Shown here piece by piece: positions 32,630 through 41,881 of a DNA stretch of 47,578 bases. A program made the position numbers and the translations under genes. The notes under the pieces are model-generated. The model did no database searches. It worked only from the letters and a program-made list of their open reading frames with translations, and had not been told where the DNA came from. Numbering within the stretch: position 1 is the stretch's first letter; every line of letters starts with the position of its first letter. The DNA comes from Ruminococcus sp. GTDB lineage: Bacteria > Bacillota > Clostridia > Oscillospirales > Ruminococcaceae. The stretch lies in contig JAFXCR010000009.1 in the NCBI GenBank assembly GCA_017516465.1, forward strand, positions 1-47,578, in the 5' to 3' direction.

Positions 32630-33196
32630 GTGATAGCTTTGAATATATACTCAACAAGACACGGACAGACTGATCTCAACAAGGCCGAGCTTATACTCGG
32701 AACAACTGATGTTGAGCTTAATGAAACGGGATTGCTTCAGGCGGACGAACTTGCAGGAAAGATCGCAGAGATGAACTGTATTGACATTATAATTTCGTCT
32801 CCGATGAAAAGAGCTTTGAAAACTTCAGGAATTGTTTCAGAAAAAACAGGAATTCCTGTGATAACCGATGAAAGGCTTCGTGAATGGGACTACGGCAGAT
32901 ACGAAGGAAAGGCACGCTTTACGGACGGTTTTTCAGAAAATAAGATCAATTTCGGTATGAGAATGGGAGAAACCGGAGAATCCTTACTTCAATTGTCACA
33001 TAGGGTATTTTCTGCTCTTGACGATATTATCAGAAACTTTAAAAATAAAAATGTACTCGTCGTGAGTCATGGCGGTGTATGCAGGGTTATTGAGATGTAT
33101 TTTCATGATATGACCACTGAAGTATATTCAGGGTGGTTCATGGAAAATTGCGGTATTATTCATTATTCAACCGAAGAAGGCGGGGAGAAGCTATGA
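32630..33196 (+). CDS. Histidine phosphatase (phosphoglycerate mutase-like) family protein
   Basis: A 188-residue member of the branch-1 histidine phosphatases. STRHGQTDLN holds the catalytic RHG (10-12), with SPMKRALKTSGIV, REWDYGRYEGK and VLVVSHGGVCRVI with the second His. Relatives include phosphoglycerate mutases, alpha-ribazole phosphatase (CobC) and fructose-2,6-bisphosphatases; the substrate is not clear, but the window already has a true mutase (gpmI), so phosphatase is more likely. The start is GTG 32630 or TTG 32639, without a strong ribosome site. The stop overlaps the next gene by 4 bases (ATGA). Confidence 0.88.
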   Translation: MIALNIYSTRHGQTDLNKAELILGTTDVELNETGLLQADELAGKIAEMNCIDIIISSPMKRALKTSGIVSEKTGIPVITDERLREWDYGRYEGKARFTDGFSENKINFGMRMGETGESLLQLSHRVFSALDDIIRNFKNKNVLVVSHGGVCRVIEMYFHDMTTEVYSGWFMENCGIIHYSTEEGGEKL

Positions 33197-35139
33197 AAAT
33201 AGGAGTAGATTACTATCCCGAGCAATGGGATACATCGTTCTGGGAAAAAGACGCTGAAATGATGATGCAGGCAGGAGTGAAAATTGTCAGGATCGGTGAC
33301 GCTTCATGGTCAATAACCGAGCCTAAGGAAGGCGAATATGACTTCCGGAATTTTGACGACATTATGAGGATATTCAAGAGACATAATATAGAGGTGGTTA
33401 TTGGTATTCCTTCAAACTGTCCTCCTATGTGGATGTATAAGTCACATCCTGAGATTATCCGTACTGACTGTAATGGAAGAAGAATAAAGACTGAACAGAA
33501 AAATCAGATGTGTATAAATTCTCCGGTGTATATTGATTATGTAAAGAAGTTGACAGAACGTATGGCTCGCAGATACGGATCTGATACAAATGTATTGGGC
33601 TGGCAGATAACTGACGGAACTGAGCTTAAGCCATGCGGATGTGATGTCTGCAAGGAAAAATTCAGAGCATGGCTTCTTGATAAGTACGATACTCTGGAAA
33701 ATATAAACATTGCTCTTGGAAGCTGGTACAGCGATATTTCGTATATCCAGCCGCCTCTGGAATCCTACGAACTCAGGCAGAATCCTTCACTTTCCATTGA
33801 ATATTCACGTTTTTGTTCCGAGAGTATGTTCAAATTTGTCAAAGAAATAATGACTATAATCAAACGTGAAGCACCGAGAGCAAAAGTGACTGCAAACGTT
33901 CGTCATTCGGATTGTAATTCGCATTTATATAAGCTGTTTGACGGACTTGATTTTGTTTCATGCAGCAGTTATCCGCTTCACAATAACTCTGACACCAGCA
34001 GATATGATTCATTTTTCCTTGATCTCATGAGAGGTATAAACGGACGAAGCTTCTGGGTTATGGAACAACACAGTGATTCTGAAGGTGATTCTCTGCCGAT
34101 GATTCCGGCTTCAAAGCCAGGACAGCTTTCTGGATATGCTTTTCAGGCGATTGCTCATGGTGCCGATAATATACTTTTCTATCGCTGGAGAAGTGCAGTT
34201 GCCGGTTCCGATATGTTCCGGTGCGGATTGATAGATCACAGCGGCATTCCGGGACGCCGTTACTATGAATTTTCCGAATTCTGCAAAACTGTATCGGGTG
34301 TAGGTGTTCTTGACACAACGGAGCTTGTTTCGGATATTGCAATACTGTATAATCCCGAAAACGAATGGGCATTCAGGGTAGAACCGCAGACAGAGGGATT
34401 TGATTATGAAGAACAGCTGAAAAAATTCCATACTGCCTTTTCAGGATACGGGGCAAATGTAGATATAGTTTCTCCTTCTGCTGACCTTTCAGCATATAAA
34501 GCGGTCATAGCTCCAGCGATGTATATTCATAAAAAATCAGCAGCCGAAAATATTTACCGATATGTTATAAACGGCGGAACTCTTGTACTGACCAGCAGAA
34601 GCGGTGTGAAGGATGCTAATAATAACTGCTTTATGGATATGCTTCCTACGGCATATAAGGAACTGATCGGTGCAGAAGTAACAGAATGTGATCCCATTGG
34701 TAATAGCAAGCAGACGATCATAGATTTTGCAGGAAATCAGTTTGTATGTCACCAGTGGTGTGATGTTCTTCGTCTGACGACTGCAAAGGCATACGCTGAA
34801 TATAACGACAGCTATTATAAATGCAGTCCGGCTGTAACCATGAATAGATATTGCAGCGGAATTGCTTATTATGTAGGAACAGTATGCAATGCGGATTTTT
34901 ATAAGAGTCTTGCAGGAAACATTATGCGACAGACGGGAATTCCACGTCTTAAGGGACTTCCCGCCGGTGTAGAAGTAACAACACGTACCAACGGTCTGAA
35001 TGATTTTATATGTTTCTTCAATAATTCTGCTGATGAAGCAACCATAAGTCTTCCGAAGTCAATGTATAGTATAATCGAATCAATAGGCAAGGATCAGATC
35101 GTTCTTAAACCATATGGATTTGACATTGTAAGAAAGTAG
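33193..35139 (+). CDS. GH42-type beta-galactosidase-like protein with altered acid/base site
   Basis: A 648-residue cytoplasmic protein, no signal peptide. The opening [30 protein letters not shown] and [17 protein letters not shown] follow glycoside hydrolase family 42. The cluster [10 protein letters not shown] fits the GH42 metal site. The nucleophile Glu (MEQ, 291) is kept. The usual acid/base motif WQIDNE reads WQITDGTEL (137-145): Gly stands where the Glu should be, and the nearest Glu is two residues later. It also has GDAS in place of the common GEFA. It could be a divergent enzyme with a shifted acid, a different activity or an inactive, ligand-binding form. The start (ATG 33193) overlaps the previous stop. 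It interrupts an otherwise housekeeping series. Confidence 0.85.
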   Translation: MKIGVDYYPEQWDTSFWEKDAEMMMQAGVKIVRIGDASWSITEPKEGEYDFRNFDDIMRIFKRHNIEVVIGIPSNCPPMWMYKSHPEIIRTDCNGRRIKTEQKNQMCINSPVYIDYVKKLTERMARRYGSDTNVLGWQITDGTELKPCGCDVCKEKFRAWLLDKYDTLENINIALGSWYSDISYIQPPLESYELRQNPSLSIEYSRFCSESMFKFVKEIMTIIKREAPRAKVTANVRHSDCNSHLYKLFDGLDFVSCSSYPLHNNSDTSRYDSFFLDLMRGINGRSFWVMEQHSDSEGDSLPMIPASKPGQLSGYAFQAIAHGADNILFYRWRSAVAGSDMFRCGLIDHSGIPGRRYYEFSEFCKTVSGVGVLDTTELVSDIAILYNPENEWAFRVEPQTEGFDYEEQLKKFHTAFSGYGANVDIVSPSADLSAYKAVIAPAMYIHKKSAAENIYRYVINGGTLVLTSRSGVKDANNNCFMDMLPTAYKELIGAEVTECDPIGNSKQTIIDFAGNQFVCHQWCDVLRLTTAKAYAEYNDSYYKCSPAVTMNRYCSGIAYYVGTVCNADFYKSLAGNIMRQTGIPRLKGLPAGVEVTTRTNGLNDFICFFNNSADEATISLPKSMYSIIESIGKDQIVLKPYGFDIVRK

Positions 35140-35146
35140 GTGCAGA

Positions 35147-35581
35147 ATGAGAATAGTTCTTCAGAGAGTAACGTCAGCGTCTGTAAGGGTTGACGGAGAG
35201 CTTACGGGAAGCATAGGAACCGGATATCTTCTTTTGTTCGGAGTAGGGAAGGAGGATACGGAGGCTGACTGCCGGAGATTAGCTGATAAGATTATAAATC
35301 TTCGGATATTTTCTGATGAAAATGATAAGATAAACCTTTCTCTCGGTGATGTCGGCGGAGAGCTTCTGGTAGTACCGCAGTTTACTCTTTACGCAGACTG
35401 TCGTAAAGGAAACCGTCCCAACTTCATTCAGGCGGCAAGTCCGGATGAGGCGAACAGATTATACGAGTATTTTGTTGATTACTGTCGAAGCAAAGGACAG
35501 CATACTGAAACAGGAATGTTCGGAGCTGATATGAAGGTAGAGCTTCTCAATGACGGACCTTTTACAATTGTATTGGAATAA
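35147..35581 (+). CDS. dtd: D-aminoacyl-tRNA deacylase
   Basis: A 144-residue proofreading enzyme that removes D-amino acids from tRNA. The family markers are [35 protein letters not shown] and the closing [10 protein letters not shown]; a usual length is 145-150. ATG 35147 is 7 bases after the previous stop with a GTAGGTGCAGA site. It ends at a terminator. Confidence 0.96.
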   Translation: MRIVLQRVTSASVRVDGELTGSIGTGYLLLFGVGKEDTEADCRRLADKIINLRIFSDENDKINLSLGDVGGELLVVPQFTLYADCRKGNRPNFIQAASPDEANRLYEYFVDYCRSKGQHTETGMFGADMKVELLNDGPFTIVLE

Positions 35582-35607
35582 TTTCACGTTTTATGGAGAT
35601 AATATCA

Positions 35608-35638
35608 GGGCAGTACCGTTATATGTGGTACTGCCTTT
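35608..35638 (+). terminator. Rho-independent terminator after dtd
   Basis: GGCAGTACC (35609-35617) and GGTACTGCC (35627-35635) form a perfect 9-bp stem with a 9-nt loop, followed by TTTAATTTATT, a short T-rich tract. Confidence 0.75.
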
Positions 35639-35685
35639 AATTTATTGACTGAAACAGGTGTCAGAAGATATGATGAGGTGAATGT

Positions 35686-37278
35686 ATGGTACAGAAACGT
35701 GCAGAATCCGGAGTAATTATTCTTGCAGGGGTGTTTTTTCTCATGTTTTTAACAGTTGTAGTAAAATATTATCAAATCAGTAATGAGAAGAATGTTGCAG
35801 CTGTATTTCAGAGCTCTGTTGTTGAGATAAATGTGGACAATTCTCAGGGAACTATATATGACAGGAATATGCAGCCACTCGTAAATTCGGAAAAATGCTG
35901 GTATGCTGCGATTGTTCCTTCAGTTGCTGATAAGGAAGAACTTCTTGAATATATGTATGATAAAACGGAGTTTTGCACGAAATATGAATCGGGTGAAGCA
36001 TTTGTAGTCGAATGTAGTAAGAACACGCCGGAAAGTGAAGGAGTAACTGTATTTGAAAGTGCGGTAAGATATCCGGAAAACCAGCTTGCTCAGCATATAA
36101 TCGGCTATACATCAGGCGGGTCAGGAGTTTCAGGTCTTGAATATGCCTATGATAGGATTCTGCGTGGGGATTTCGGAGAAAACAAGGTGACATACTACGC
36201 TGACGGTTCAGGGAGAGTTCTTGTTGGTGACGGAAAAACCGTACAGCGGAGCAATGCACATTCAAGCGGTATAGTAACGACACTTGACAGTTGTATTCAG
36301 GAAATATGTGAGAAATACGGAACTGATATAGAGAAGGGTGCAATAGTCTGTGCGGATGCAGAAACAGGGGATATTCTTGCATCCGTGAGCTTTCCTGATT
36401 ATTCTCCTGACGCTCTTGATGAAGCTCTTGACGATGAAAGAAGTCCGCTTATCAACCGTGTTCTATATTCTTATGGAGTAGGATCAATATTCAAGCTTGT
36501 TACAGCCTGCGAGGGGATAAACGAAGAAAGCACAGGATATATATATGAGTGTACCGGCGAAACAGAGATAGAAGGACAACATTTCAACTGTCATAAATCT
36601 GACGGACATGGTATTCAGGATATGATGGATGCCATGACAGAATCATGCAACACATACTTTATAGATCTAAGCCGGAGCTTTGATGTAGTGGATTTCCGGA
36701 ATCTTGCAGCCAGTTTTGGCTTTGGAAAGGAGAATCATCTTTGTTATGGAATAGAGGGGGCAGCCGGAGTTCTTCCGACAGTTGAAGAACTTAGCGTTCC
36801 CGCTGAGCTTGCTAATTTTTCATTCGGACAGGGAAAGCTTACAGCTACTCCATTGCAGATAACGCAGCTTTCGTGTGCGATAGCAAATGATGGAAAAATG
36901 CCGGTTCTTCGGCTTGTGAAGGGGATTACTCTTGACGGGATAAACGTTGAAAATGAAAAGCCATATCAGATATCCCGGGTGATAAGTGAAGAAACTGCAA
37001 AGAAGCTGAAAATAATGATGATATCGGCGGTCAGCAATAATGAACTTTCAAATGCAAGAACTGAATATACAACAGTCGGTGCAAAAACTTCTACGGCACA
37101 GACAGGACGTTATGATGAGGAAGGAAAAGAATATTGCCATGGATGGATAACAGGATTTTTTCCGGCATATAAACCAGAATATGTTCTGACAATTCTTGTC
37201 GAGGATGGTGGATACGGCAATGATGCAGCAGCTCCGGTATTCAGAAATATAGCAGATGAAATAATGAAAAAGGGTTGA
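35686..37278 (+). CDS. Class B penicillin-binding protein (transpeptidase) with KTS in place of KTG
   Basis: A 530-residue cell-wall cross-linking enzyme. One N-terminal membrane helix (about 10-27) is followed by a short PBP dimer region (GTIYDRN) and the transpeptidase domain. The active-site motifs are SIFK (Ser 267, Lys 270), SCN (320-322) and KTS (467-469) in AKTSTAQTG, where nearly all relatives have KTG. No PASTA domains are seen. It could belong to the SpoVD/FtsI or PBP2 groups; the small size and the lack of neighbours from the division cluster leave this open. ATG 35686 follows GATGAGGTGAATGT. A partial class-B role, for example in sporulation, is inference. Confidence 0.87.
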   Translation: MVQKRAESGVIILAGVFFLMFLTVVVKYYQISNEKNVAAVFQSSVVEINVDNSQGTIYDRNMQPLVNSEKCWYAAIVPSVADKEELLEYMYDKTEFCTKYESGEAFVVECSKNTPESEGVTVFESAVRYPENQLAQHIIGYTSGGSGVSGLEYAYDRILRGDFGENKVTYYADGSGRVLVGDGKTVQRSNAHSSGIVTTLDSCIQEICEKYGTDIEKGAIVCADAETGDILASVSFPDYSPDALDEALDDERSPLINRVLYSYGVGSIFKLVTACEGINEESTGYIYECTGETEIEGQHFNCHKSDGHGIQDMMDAMTESCNTYFIDLSRSFDVVDFRNLAASFGFGKENHLCYGIEGAAGVLPTVEELSVPAELANFSFGQGKLTATPLQITQLSCAIANDGKMPVLRLVKGITLDGINVENEKPYQISRVISEETAKKLKIMMISAVSNNELSNARTEYTTVGAKTSTAQTGRYDEEGKEYCHGWITGFFPAYKPEYVLTILVEDGGYGNDAAAPVFRNIADEIMKKG

Positions 37279-37355
37279 TAATTTCAATATTTTTTAATGT
37301 ATTGCAGTATTAATGCACGAAAATTATGAAAATCCTCTGATTTTATAAAATCCTC
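37279..37355 (+). promoter_or_regulatory. AAAATCCTCT direct repeats upstream of the fhs promoter
   Basis: AAAATCCTCT occurs at 37329-37338 and 37347-37356, an 18-bp period, the second running into the -35 box. The same ten bases touch the -35 box of the promoter at 10189. Confidence 0.5.
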
Positions 37356-37384
37356 TTGCTTTTTATGGCATATAGTGGTATAAT
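37356..37384 (+). promoter_or_regulatory. fhs: Sigma-A promoter of fhs
   Basis: TTGCTT (37356-37361), 17 bases, TATAAT (37379-37384). The predicted start near 37391 leaves a leader of about 75 bases. In it lie TTCCGGT repeated at 37397-37403 and 37434-37440 and a GGGAA/TTCCC hairpin at 37413-37425. I found no match to the ZTP riboswitch that often precedes fhs-type genes. Confidence 0.85.
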
Positions 37385-37466
37385 GTATGTATTAATTTCC
37401 GGTAATGGCTATGGGAAGGGTTCCCTGCAAAAATTCCGGTTAAACAGTGAATGGAGGAAAAAGAAT

Positions 37467-39146
37467 ATGTTATCTGATATCGAAATTGCTCAGAACGCCA
37501 AAATGAAGAAAGTGACTGAAATTGCCGCTGGTCTTGGCATCGACGAAAATGATATTGAGCCTTATGGTCACTATAAGGCAAAGCTGACAGAGGGACTCTT
37601 TTCAAAGCTTGCTTGTAAAAAAGACGGAAAACTTATTCTCGTAACTGCAATTAATCCTACTCCTGCCGGAGAAGGAAAGACAACAGTCAGCGTTGGTCTT
37701 GCTGAGGCGATGGGAAAAATCGGTAAAAATGCCGTTCTTGCCCTCAGAGAGCCTTCACTCGGTCCTGTTTTCGGAATGAAGGGCGGAGCTGCTGGCGGCG
37801 GATATGCACAGGTTGTTCCTATGGAAGATATAAACCTTCACTTTACTGGAGATATGCACGCAATTACTGCTGCAAATAACCTTCTCTGTGCTATGATTGA
37901 TAACCATATCCAGCAGGGAAATGAGCTTGGAATTGACCAGAGAAGAATCATGTTCAAGAGATGTCTTGATATGAACGACCGTGCACTCAGAAATATCATT
38001 GTAGGTCTTGGCGGAAAGACAAATGGTGTTCCCCGTGAGGATGGATTCAATATTACTGTTGCATCAGAGATAATGGCTATTCTTTGCCTTGCTACTGATA
38101 TTTCAGACCTTAAGAAGAGACTTGAGAATATTCTGATTGGTTATACTTACAGCGGAGAACCCGTATTTGCACGTCAGATCGGTGCCTGCGGAGCTATGAC
38201 ATCACTGCTCAAGGATGCACTCAAGCCCAATCTTGTTCAGACGCTTGAAAACAATCCTGCACTTATTCACGGCGGACCTTTTGCTAATATTGCTCATGGC
38301 TGTAATTCTATCAGAGCTACAAAGCTTGCACTTAAGCTTGGCGATTACTGCATTACAGAAGCTGGATTTGGCTCTGATCTTGGTGCAGAGAAATTCTTTG
38401 ATATCAAGTGCCGTTTCGGCGGACTTTCACCTGACTGTGTAGTTCTCGTTGCAACAATCAAGGCACTTAAATATAACGGCGGCGTTCTTAAGAACGATCT
38501 TGCCAAGGAAAATATGTGGGCACTTGAAAAGGGTATCGTAAACCTCAGAGTTCACATTGAAAATATGCATAAGTATCATGTTCCGGTAATCGTTGCTATC
38601 AACAGATTCCATACTGATACAGATGAAGAAGTTGAATTTGTGAGAAACTTCTGTGCTGAAATGGGTGTAGAAGTTTCAATGTGCGAAGTTTTTGCCAAGG
38701 GTGGCGAAGGCGGTACTGATCTTGCTGAAAAGGTATGTGAGACAATAAAGTTCTGTTCAGAGAACGGCTCCGGATTCAGACCTCTTTACAGCACAGAGCT
38801 TTCAATCAAGGAAAAGATTGAGACTGTTGCCAAGGAAATTTACCGTGCAGATGGTGTAGTATTTACAGCTCAGGCTGAAAAAGCAATAAAGGAGATCGAA
38901 GGAATAGGTTTCCGTGATCTTCCTGTATGTATTGCAAAAACACAGTATTCACTTTCAGATAATCCGGCTCTTCTCGGAAAGCCCAAGAATTTCAAGATTA
39001 CTATTCGTGATGCAAAGCTGTCATCAGGTGCCGGATTCGTTGTAATTTACACAGGCGATATCCTTACAATGCCTGGACTTCCTAAGGCTCCTGCTGCACT
39101 GAATATCGACTGCGATAACGAAGGAAATATTTCAGGACTTTTCTGA
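37467..39146 (+). CDS. fhs: Formate--tetrahydrofolate ligase
   Basis: ATP-dependent enzyme that makes 10-formyl-tetrahydrofolate from formate, used for purine synthesis and one-carbon flux. The 559 residues match the family length. The phosphate loop is [10 protein letters not shown] (64-73); other markers are [20 protein letters not shown] and [17 protein letters not shown], and [10 protein letters not shown] near the end. The start is ATG 37467, with GGAGG nine bases upstream; a frame from 37356 overlaps the promoter and is not real. Codon use is biased like that of glycolytic genes, suggesting strong expression. It is followed by tsaE after one base. Confidence 0.97.
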   Translation: MLSDIEIAQNAKMKKVTEIAAGLGIDENDIEPYGHYKAKLTEGLFSKLACKKDGKLILVTAINPTPAGEGKTTVSVGLAEAMGKIGKNAVLALREPSLGPVFGMKGGAAGGGYAQVVPMEDINLHFTGDMHAITAANNLLCAMIDNHIQQGNELGIDQRRIMFKRCLDMNDRALRNIIVGLGGKTNGVPREDGFNITVASEIMAILCLATDISDLKKRLENILIGYTYSGEPVFARQIGACGAMTSLLKDALKPNLVQTLENNPALIHGGPFANIAHGCNSIRATKLALKLGDYCITEAGFGSDLGAEKFFDIKCRFGGLSPDCVVLVATIKALKYNGGVLKNDLAKENMWALEKGIVNLRVHIENMHKYHVPVIVAINRFHTDTDEEVEFVRNFCAEMGVEVSMCEVFAKGGEGGTDLAEKVCETIKFCSENGSGFRPLYSTELSIKEKIETVAKEIYRADGVVFTAQAEKAIKEIEGIGFRDLPVCIAKTQYSLSDNPALLGKPKNFKITIRDAKLSSGAGFVVIYTGDILTMPGLPKAPAALNIDCDNEGNISGLF

Positions 39147-39147
39147 T

Positions 39148-39591
39148 ATGATAAGAATAAAAACAAATTCTCCGGAGGAAACTATCAGGGCTGCTGAAAA
39201 ACTTGGCTCCCTGATAGGTGCCGGTGATATAATTGCATTCAAAGGCGGTCTTGGTGCAGGTAAAACAACGTTCACACGCGGACTTGCATTAGGTCTTGGA
39301 ATGAATGATGTTGTATCCTCTCCGACATTCGCACTTGTAAACGAATATCGTGGGGAAAAGATTACACTGTATCATTTTGATATGTACCGCATAAGCTCAG
39401 AAGAAGATCTTGAATCCACTGGATTCTACGATTATCCATTTGAGGAAAATGCTGCTGTTATAGAATGGTCAGAGAATATCAGTGAATTTCTTCCAGAAAA
39501 TACGCTATATATTTCTATCAACAGACTAAGTGAAAATGAACGTGAAATTATTATAGAGGATGGTGGGAGATTTGCTGATTCTTGGAATTGA
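39148..39591 (+). CDS. tsaE: tRNA t6A modification ATPase TsaE
   Basis: A 147-residue P-loop protein that helps TsaB-TsaD make threonylcarbamoyladenosine at tRNA position 37. Walker A is GGLGAGKTT (33-41), followed by FTRGLA, SSPTFALVNEY and HFDMYR, all TsaE markers. The gene begins one base after the fhs stop and overlaps the next gene by 32 bases, so tsaE and tsaB are coupled. Confidence 0.95.
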   Translation: MIRIKTNSPEETIRAAEKLGSLIGAGDIIAFKGGLGAGKTTFTRGLALGLGMNDVVSSPTFALVNEYRGEKITLYHFDMYRISSEEDLESTGFYDYPFEENAAVIEWSENISEFLPENTLYISINRLSENEREIIIEDGGRFADSWN

Positions 39592-40288
39592 TACATCAGG
39601 AAAAACAGCCTCTGCTGCACTCTTTGACACCGAAACGGAAGTTTTTATTGCCCAGAGTACAATATATACACAAAAAACTCATTCTCAGGTAATAATGCCG
39701 ATGGTAAAGGATGTAATAGTCCAGTCCGGTAAGAAAATGGAAGATCTTGGAGCTGTTGCAGTTGCTGCCGGTCCCGGATCGTATACAGGTCTGAGAATAG
39801 GAGTGGCTGCAGTCAAGGCAATGTGTTTCGGACTTGGAATAAAATGCTGCGGAGTTTCTACTCTGGAAGGGCTTGCCTGCAATAATATCTCTTACAAAGG
39901 GAATATATGTGCAATAATGAAGGTAAGAGGTGATCTCGTCTACTGCTGTACATACAAAAGCGACGGATATAGCATTGAGCAGACAAGTGCAGAGCAAATT
40001 ATTTCCTGTGATTCACTTGCTGAGATTCTTGCACTTAGATGTGAAGAAACGTTATTATGCGGCGATGCGGCGGCAGATTTCTTCACTGACTATCGTTCGC
40101 CTATGCTGATTATTGCTCCACCACAGGGAAGATTACAGAATGCGGTGGGAGTATGTCTTTCCGGAGCTTCAAGAAAGCTTGTTGATCCGGATCGGCTGGA
40201 GGTTTCATATCTTCAGAAGGTCAAGGCAGAAAAGGATTTAGAAGAAAAAATAAACCGGAGGAATTATAATGATAGCAATCGGATGTGA
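39560..40288 (+). CDS. tsaB: tRNA t6A modification protein TsaB
   Basis: About 242 residues, ASKHA-fold partner of TsaD and TsaE in t6A synthesis. LILGIDTSGKTASAALF, QKTHSQVIMPMV and AAGPGSYTGLRIGVAAVK are the family motifs. The start is uncertain: ATG 39560 touches GAGG directly, while TTG 39572 would start the protein just before the first beta strand (LILGIDTS) with GGGAG close to it. The gene lacks the usual tsaD and rimI neighbours and runs straight into rpiB with a 20-base overlap. Confidence 0.93.
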   Translation: MVGDLLILGIDTSGKTASAALFDTETEVFIAQSTIYTQKTHSQVIMPMVKDVIVQSGKKMEDLGAVAVAAGPGSYTGLRIGVAAVKAMCFGLGIKCCGVSTLEGLACNNISYKGNICAIMKVRGDLVYCCTYKSDGYSIEQTSAEQIISCDSLAEILALRCEETLLCGDAAADFFTDYRSPMLIIAPPQGRLQNAVGVCLSGASRKLVDPDRLEVSYLQKVKAEKDLEEKINRRNYNDSNRM

Positions 40289-40718
40289 TCATGCAGGTGT
40301 TGAAATAAAAAAAGCGATCATTGAGACATTGTCTGTAAATGGATATGAATTCAAGGATCTTGGAACAGATGGAGAGCCTTGCGATTATCCTGTTATAGCA
40401 GAAGCCGTATGCGGACTTGTAACTTCAGGAGAATGCGAGAAGGGAATACTTATCTGCGGAACTGGAATCGGTATGTCAATGGCTGCGAATAAGATTAACG
40501 GGATAAGAGCAGCACTTTGTTCAGATTCATTTTCTGCACGTTATACCCGTCTGCATAATGATGCAAATGTAATGTGCCTTGGTGCAAGAGTTCTTGGCTC
40601 CGGACTTGCCTGCGAGCTTGCAGAGATATTCTTGTCAACCGGCTTTGAAGGCGGACGTCACCAGAGAAGAATTGATCTCGTAACTGCACTTGAAGAGAAG
40701 AACAGAAAATTAAAATAA
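40269..40718 (+). CDS. rpiB: Ribose-5-phosphate isomerase B
   Basis: A 149-residue RpiB/LacAB family enzyme that interconverts ribose 5-phosphate and ribulose 5-phosphate. MIAIGCDHAGVEIKKAI opens the protein, GILICGTGIGMSMAANK holds the catalytic Cys (63), and ALCSDSFSARYTRLHNDANVMCLG is typical (shown here as SDSFSARYTRLHNDANV). ATG 40269 follows CCGGAGGAATTATA. The closely related allose or galactose 6-phosphate isomerases are less likely because only one subunit is present. A terminator follows. Confidence 0.94.
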   Translation: MIAIGCDHAGVEIKKAIIETLSVNGYEFKDLGTDGEPCDYPVIAEAVCGLVTSGECEKGILICGTGIGMSMAANKINGIRAALCSDSFSARYTRLHNDANVMCLGARVLGSGLACELAEIFLSTGFEGGRHQRRIDLVTALEEKNRKLK

Positions 40719-40726
40719 TACAAAAA

Positions 40727-40766
40727 TATCCCCTGAATGTAAAAAAATTCAGGGGATAGATTTTTT
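40727..40766 (+). terminator. Terminator between rpiB and GH5 (convergent); relative of the 40-bp repeat hairpin
   Basis: TATCCCCTGAAT (40727-40738) pairs perfectly with ATTCAGGGGATA (40747-40758), followed by a run of T. The arm sequence ATCCCCTGAAT recurs in the hairpins at 42330-42356 and 46726-46752. Confidence 0.9.
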
Positions 40767-40767
40767 A

Positions 40768-41709
40768 TCAGAGATATTTTAAAAGCTCATTTCTCACATC
40801 GTCAAGACGTGGCTCTGAAATGCCGAAATCCATTTCCTTTAAGCTCCATGCACATCTTGCAATTCCGTGCTTTTCAAAGACGTTGTTTATGGTCTTGTAC
40901 CACTTTAACGTATCTTCAGGAGAAACCACATCAATTACTCCATACTCGCCGCAGTAAAGATGAGTGTTGTACTGCTTTGCCGCATTGAGTGCCGGAGCGA
41001 ATAATTCCTCAAAGAATTCCTCTGTAATACCGCTTTCTTCAAACGACATACGTTCATCAGGCTTGATATCGTTTGTCCAGTATGCTCCCTGATGCGTAAA
41101 CTTCAGAGGTTCGTAGCAATGGAAATTAAAAATTACTTTATCATCGTAAGGCGGTGCAAGAGCTGGTACAGCCGGAGCACTGTTGTTGTTGTAGCTTCCG
41201 ACAAGAATAATAGTATCATCAGCAATTGAACGGATTCTTCTGATACATTCATTTGAGATTCTGTTCCAGTCATCAATAAAGGATTTATCAGTGATTTCGT
41301 TGAGGAGCTCAAATGCTACTGTTTCGTGATGCTGTCCGTAATGATGAGCTATTTTCTCCCAGTGACGGTAGAAGCGTTCCTGTAATTCTTCACTTTCAAA
41401 AAAACCTGATTCGTTTTCCCCGTAGTAATCAAAGGAGAATCCGGCTGTCTTGTGAAGATCAATGACCATATTAAGTCCGTATTTGCGGCACATTTCAAGT
41501 GCCCAGTCAATTCTGGAAAAACCTGTACTGTTTTTGTCTTCAAGAACGTTGTAGTCAACAGGAATTCTCACATGATCAAGTCCCCATGAAGCTATTTTTT
41601 CAAAGTCGGACTCCGTAATGAAATGATAAATCCTGTCTTCGCTGTAATCGCACTGTGAAAGCCAGCCGCCTATATTTATTCCTTTGTAGAAGCCTTTATT
41701 TTTTAACAT
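40768..41709 (-). CDS. Glycoside hydrolase family 5, probably cytoplasmic
   Basis: About 313 residues with no signal peptide. Family 5 markers (numbered from the frame's first Met, four residues earlier) are GINIGGWL, DHVRIPVDY, VIDLHK, FELLNE with the acid/base Glu 142, FNFHCYEP with the conserved His, and CGEYGVID with the nucleophile Glu 259, and a closing Trp in CAWSLKEMDFG. With no export signal it likely acts on short imported glucans or mannans. The start is ATG 41709, because AAAGGA lies 11 bases upstream; the ATG at 41721 touches that site. It is divergent from the helical-protein gene, sharing a region with a 9-bp inverted repeat. Confidence 0.9.
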   Translation of the reverse strand: MLKNKGFYKGINIGGWLSQCDYSEDRIYHFITESDFEKIASWGLDHVRIPVDYNVLEDKNSTGFSRIDWALEMCRKYGLNMVIDLHKTAGFSFDYYGENESGFFESEELQERFYRHWEKIAHHYGQHHETVAFELLNEITDKSFIDDWNRISNECIRRIRSIADDTIILVGSYNNNSAPAVPALAPPYDDKVIFNFHCYEPLKFTHQGAYWTNDIKPDERMSFEESGITEEFFEELFAPALNAAKQYNTHLYCGEYGVIDVVSPEDTLKWYKTINNVFEKHGIARCAWSLKEMDFGISEPRLDDVRNELLKYL

Positions 41710-41792
41710 AGTGATCGACATCCTTTGGTCTTTTGATTCTATAAATATATTATCATGTTTCTAACAGTAAAAATATCATAACTATGTTGTTT

Positions 41793-41820
41793 ATATCAAA
41801 TCTGTGCTGCAATTTGATAT
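41793..41820. promoter_or_regulatory. Inverted repeat in the divergent promoter region, possible operator
   Basis: ATATCAAAT (41793-41801) and ATTTGATAT (41812-41820) are a perfect 9-bp inverted repeat with a 10-base spacer. The region between the GH5 and helical-protein genes is AT-rich; the repeat could be a repressor site controlling one or both. Confidence 0.45.
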
Positions 41821-41881
41821 GTATATTTTGCGGAAAAGCAGACATAATAATCATAGAAAAAAATTTGAAAGGATGATTATT

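Noticed and set aside
37385-37466. ZTP (pfl) riboswitch before fhs
   Set aside because: Neither the GGGTCGTG-like part nor the CCGCCTGGGC-like part of the pfl motif is present in the short leader.
37356-37466. 37-residue N-terminal extension of Fhs
   Set aside because: It overlaps a near-consensus promoter and lacks a ribosome site; ATG 37467 has GGAGG upstream and fits the family start.
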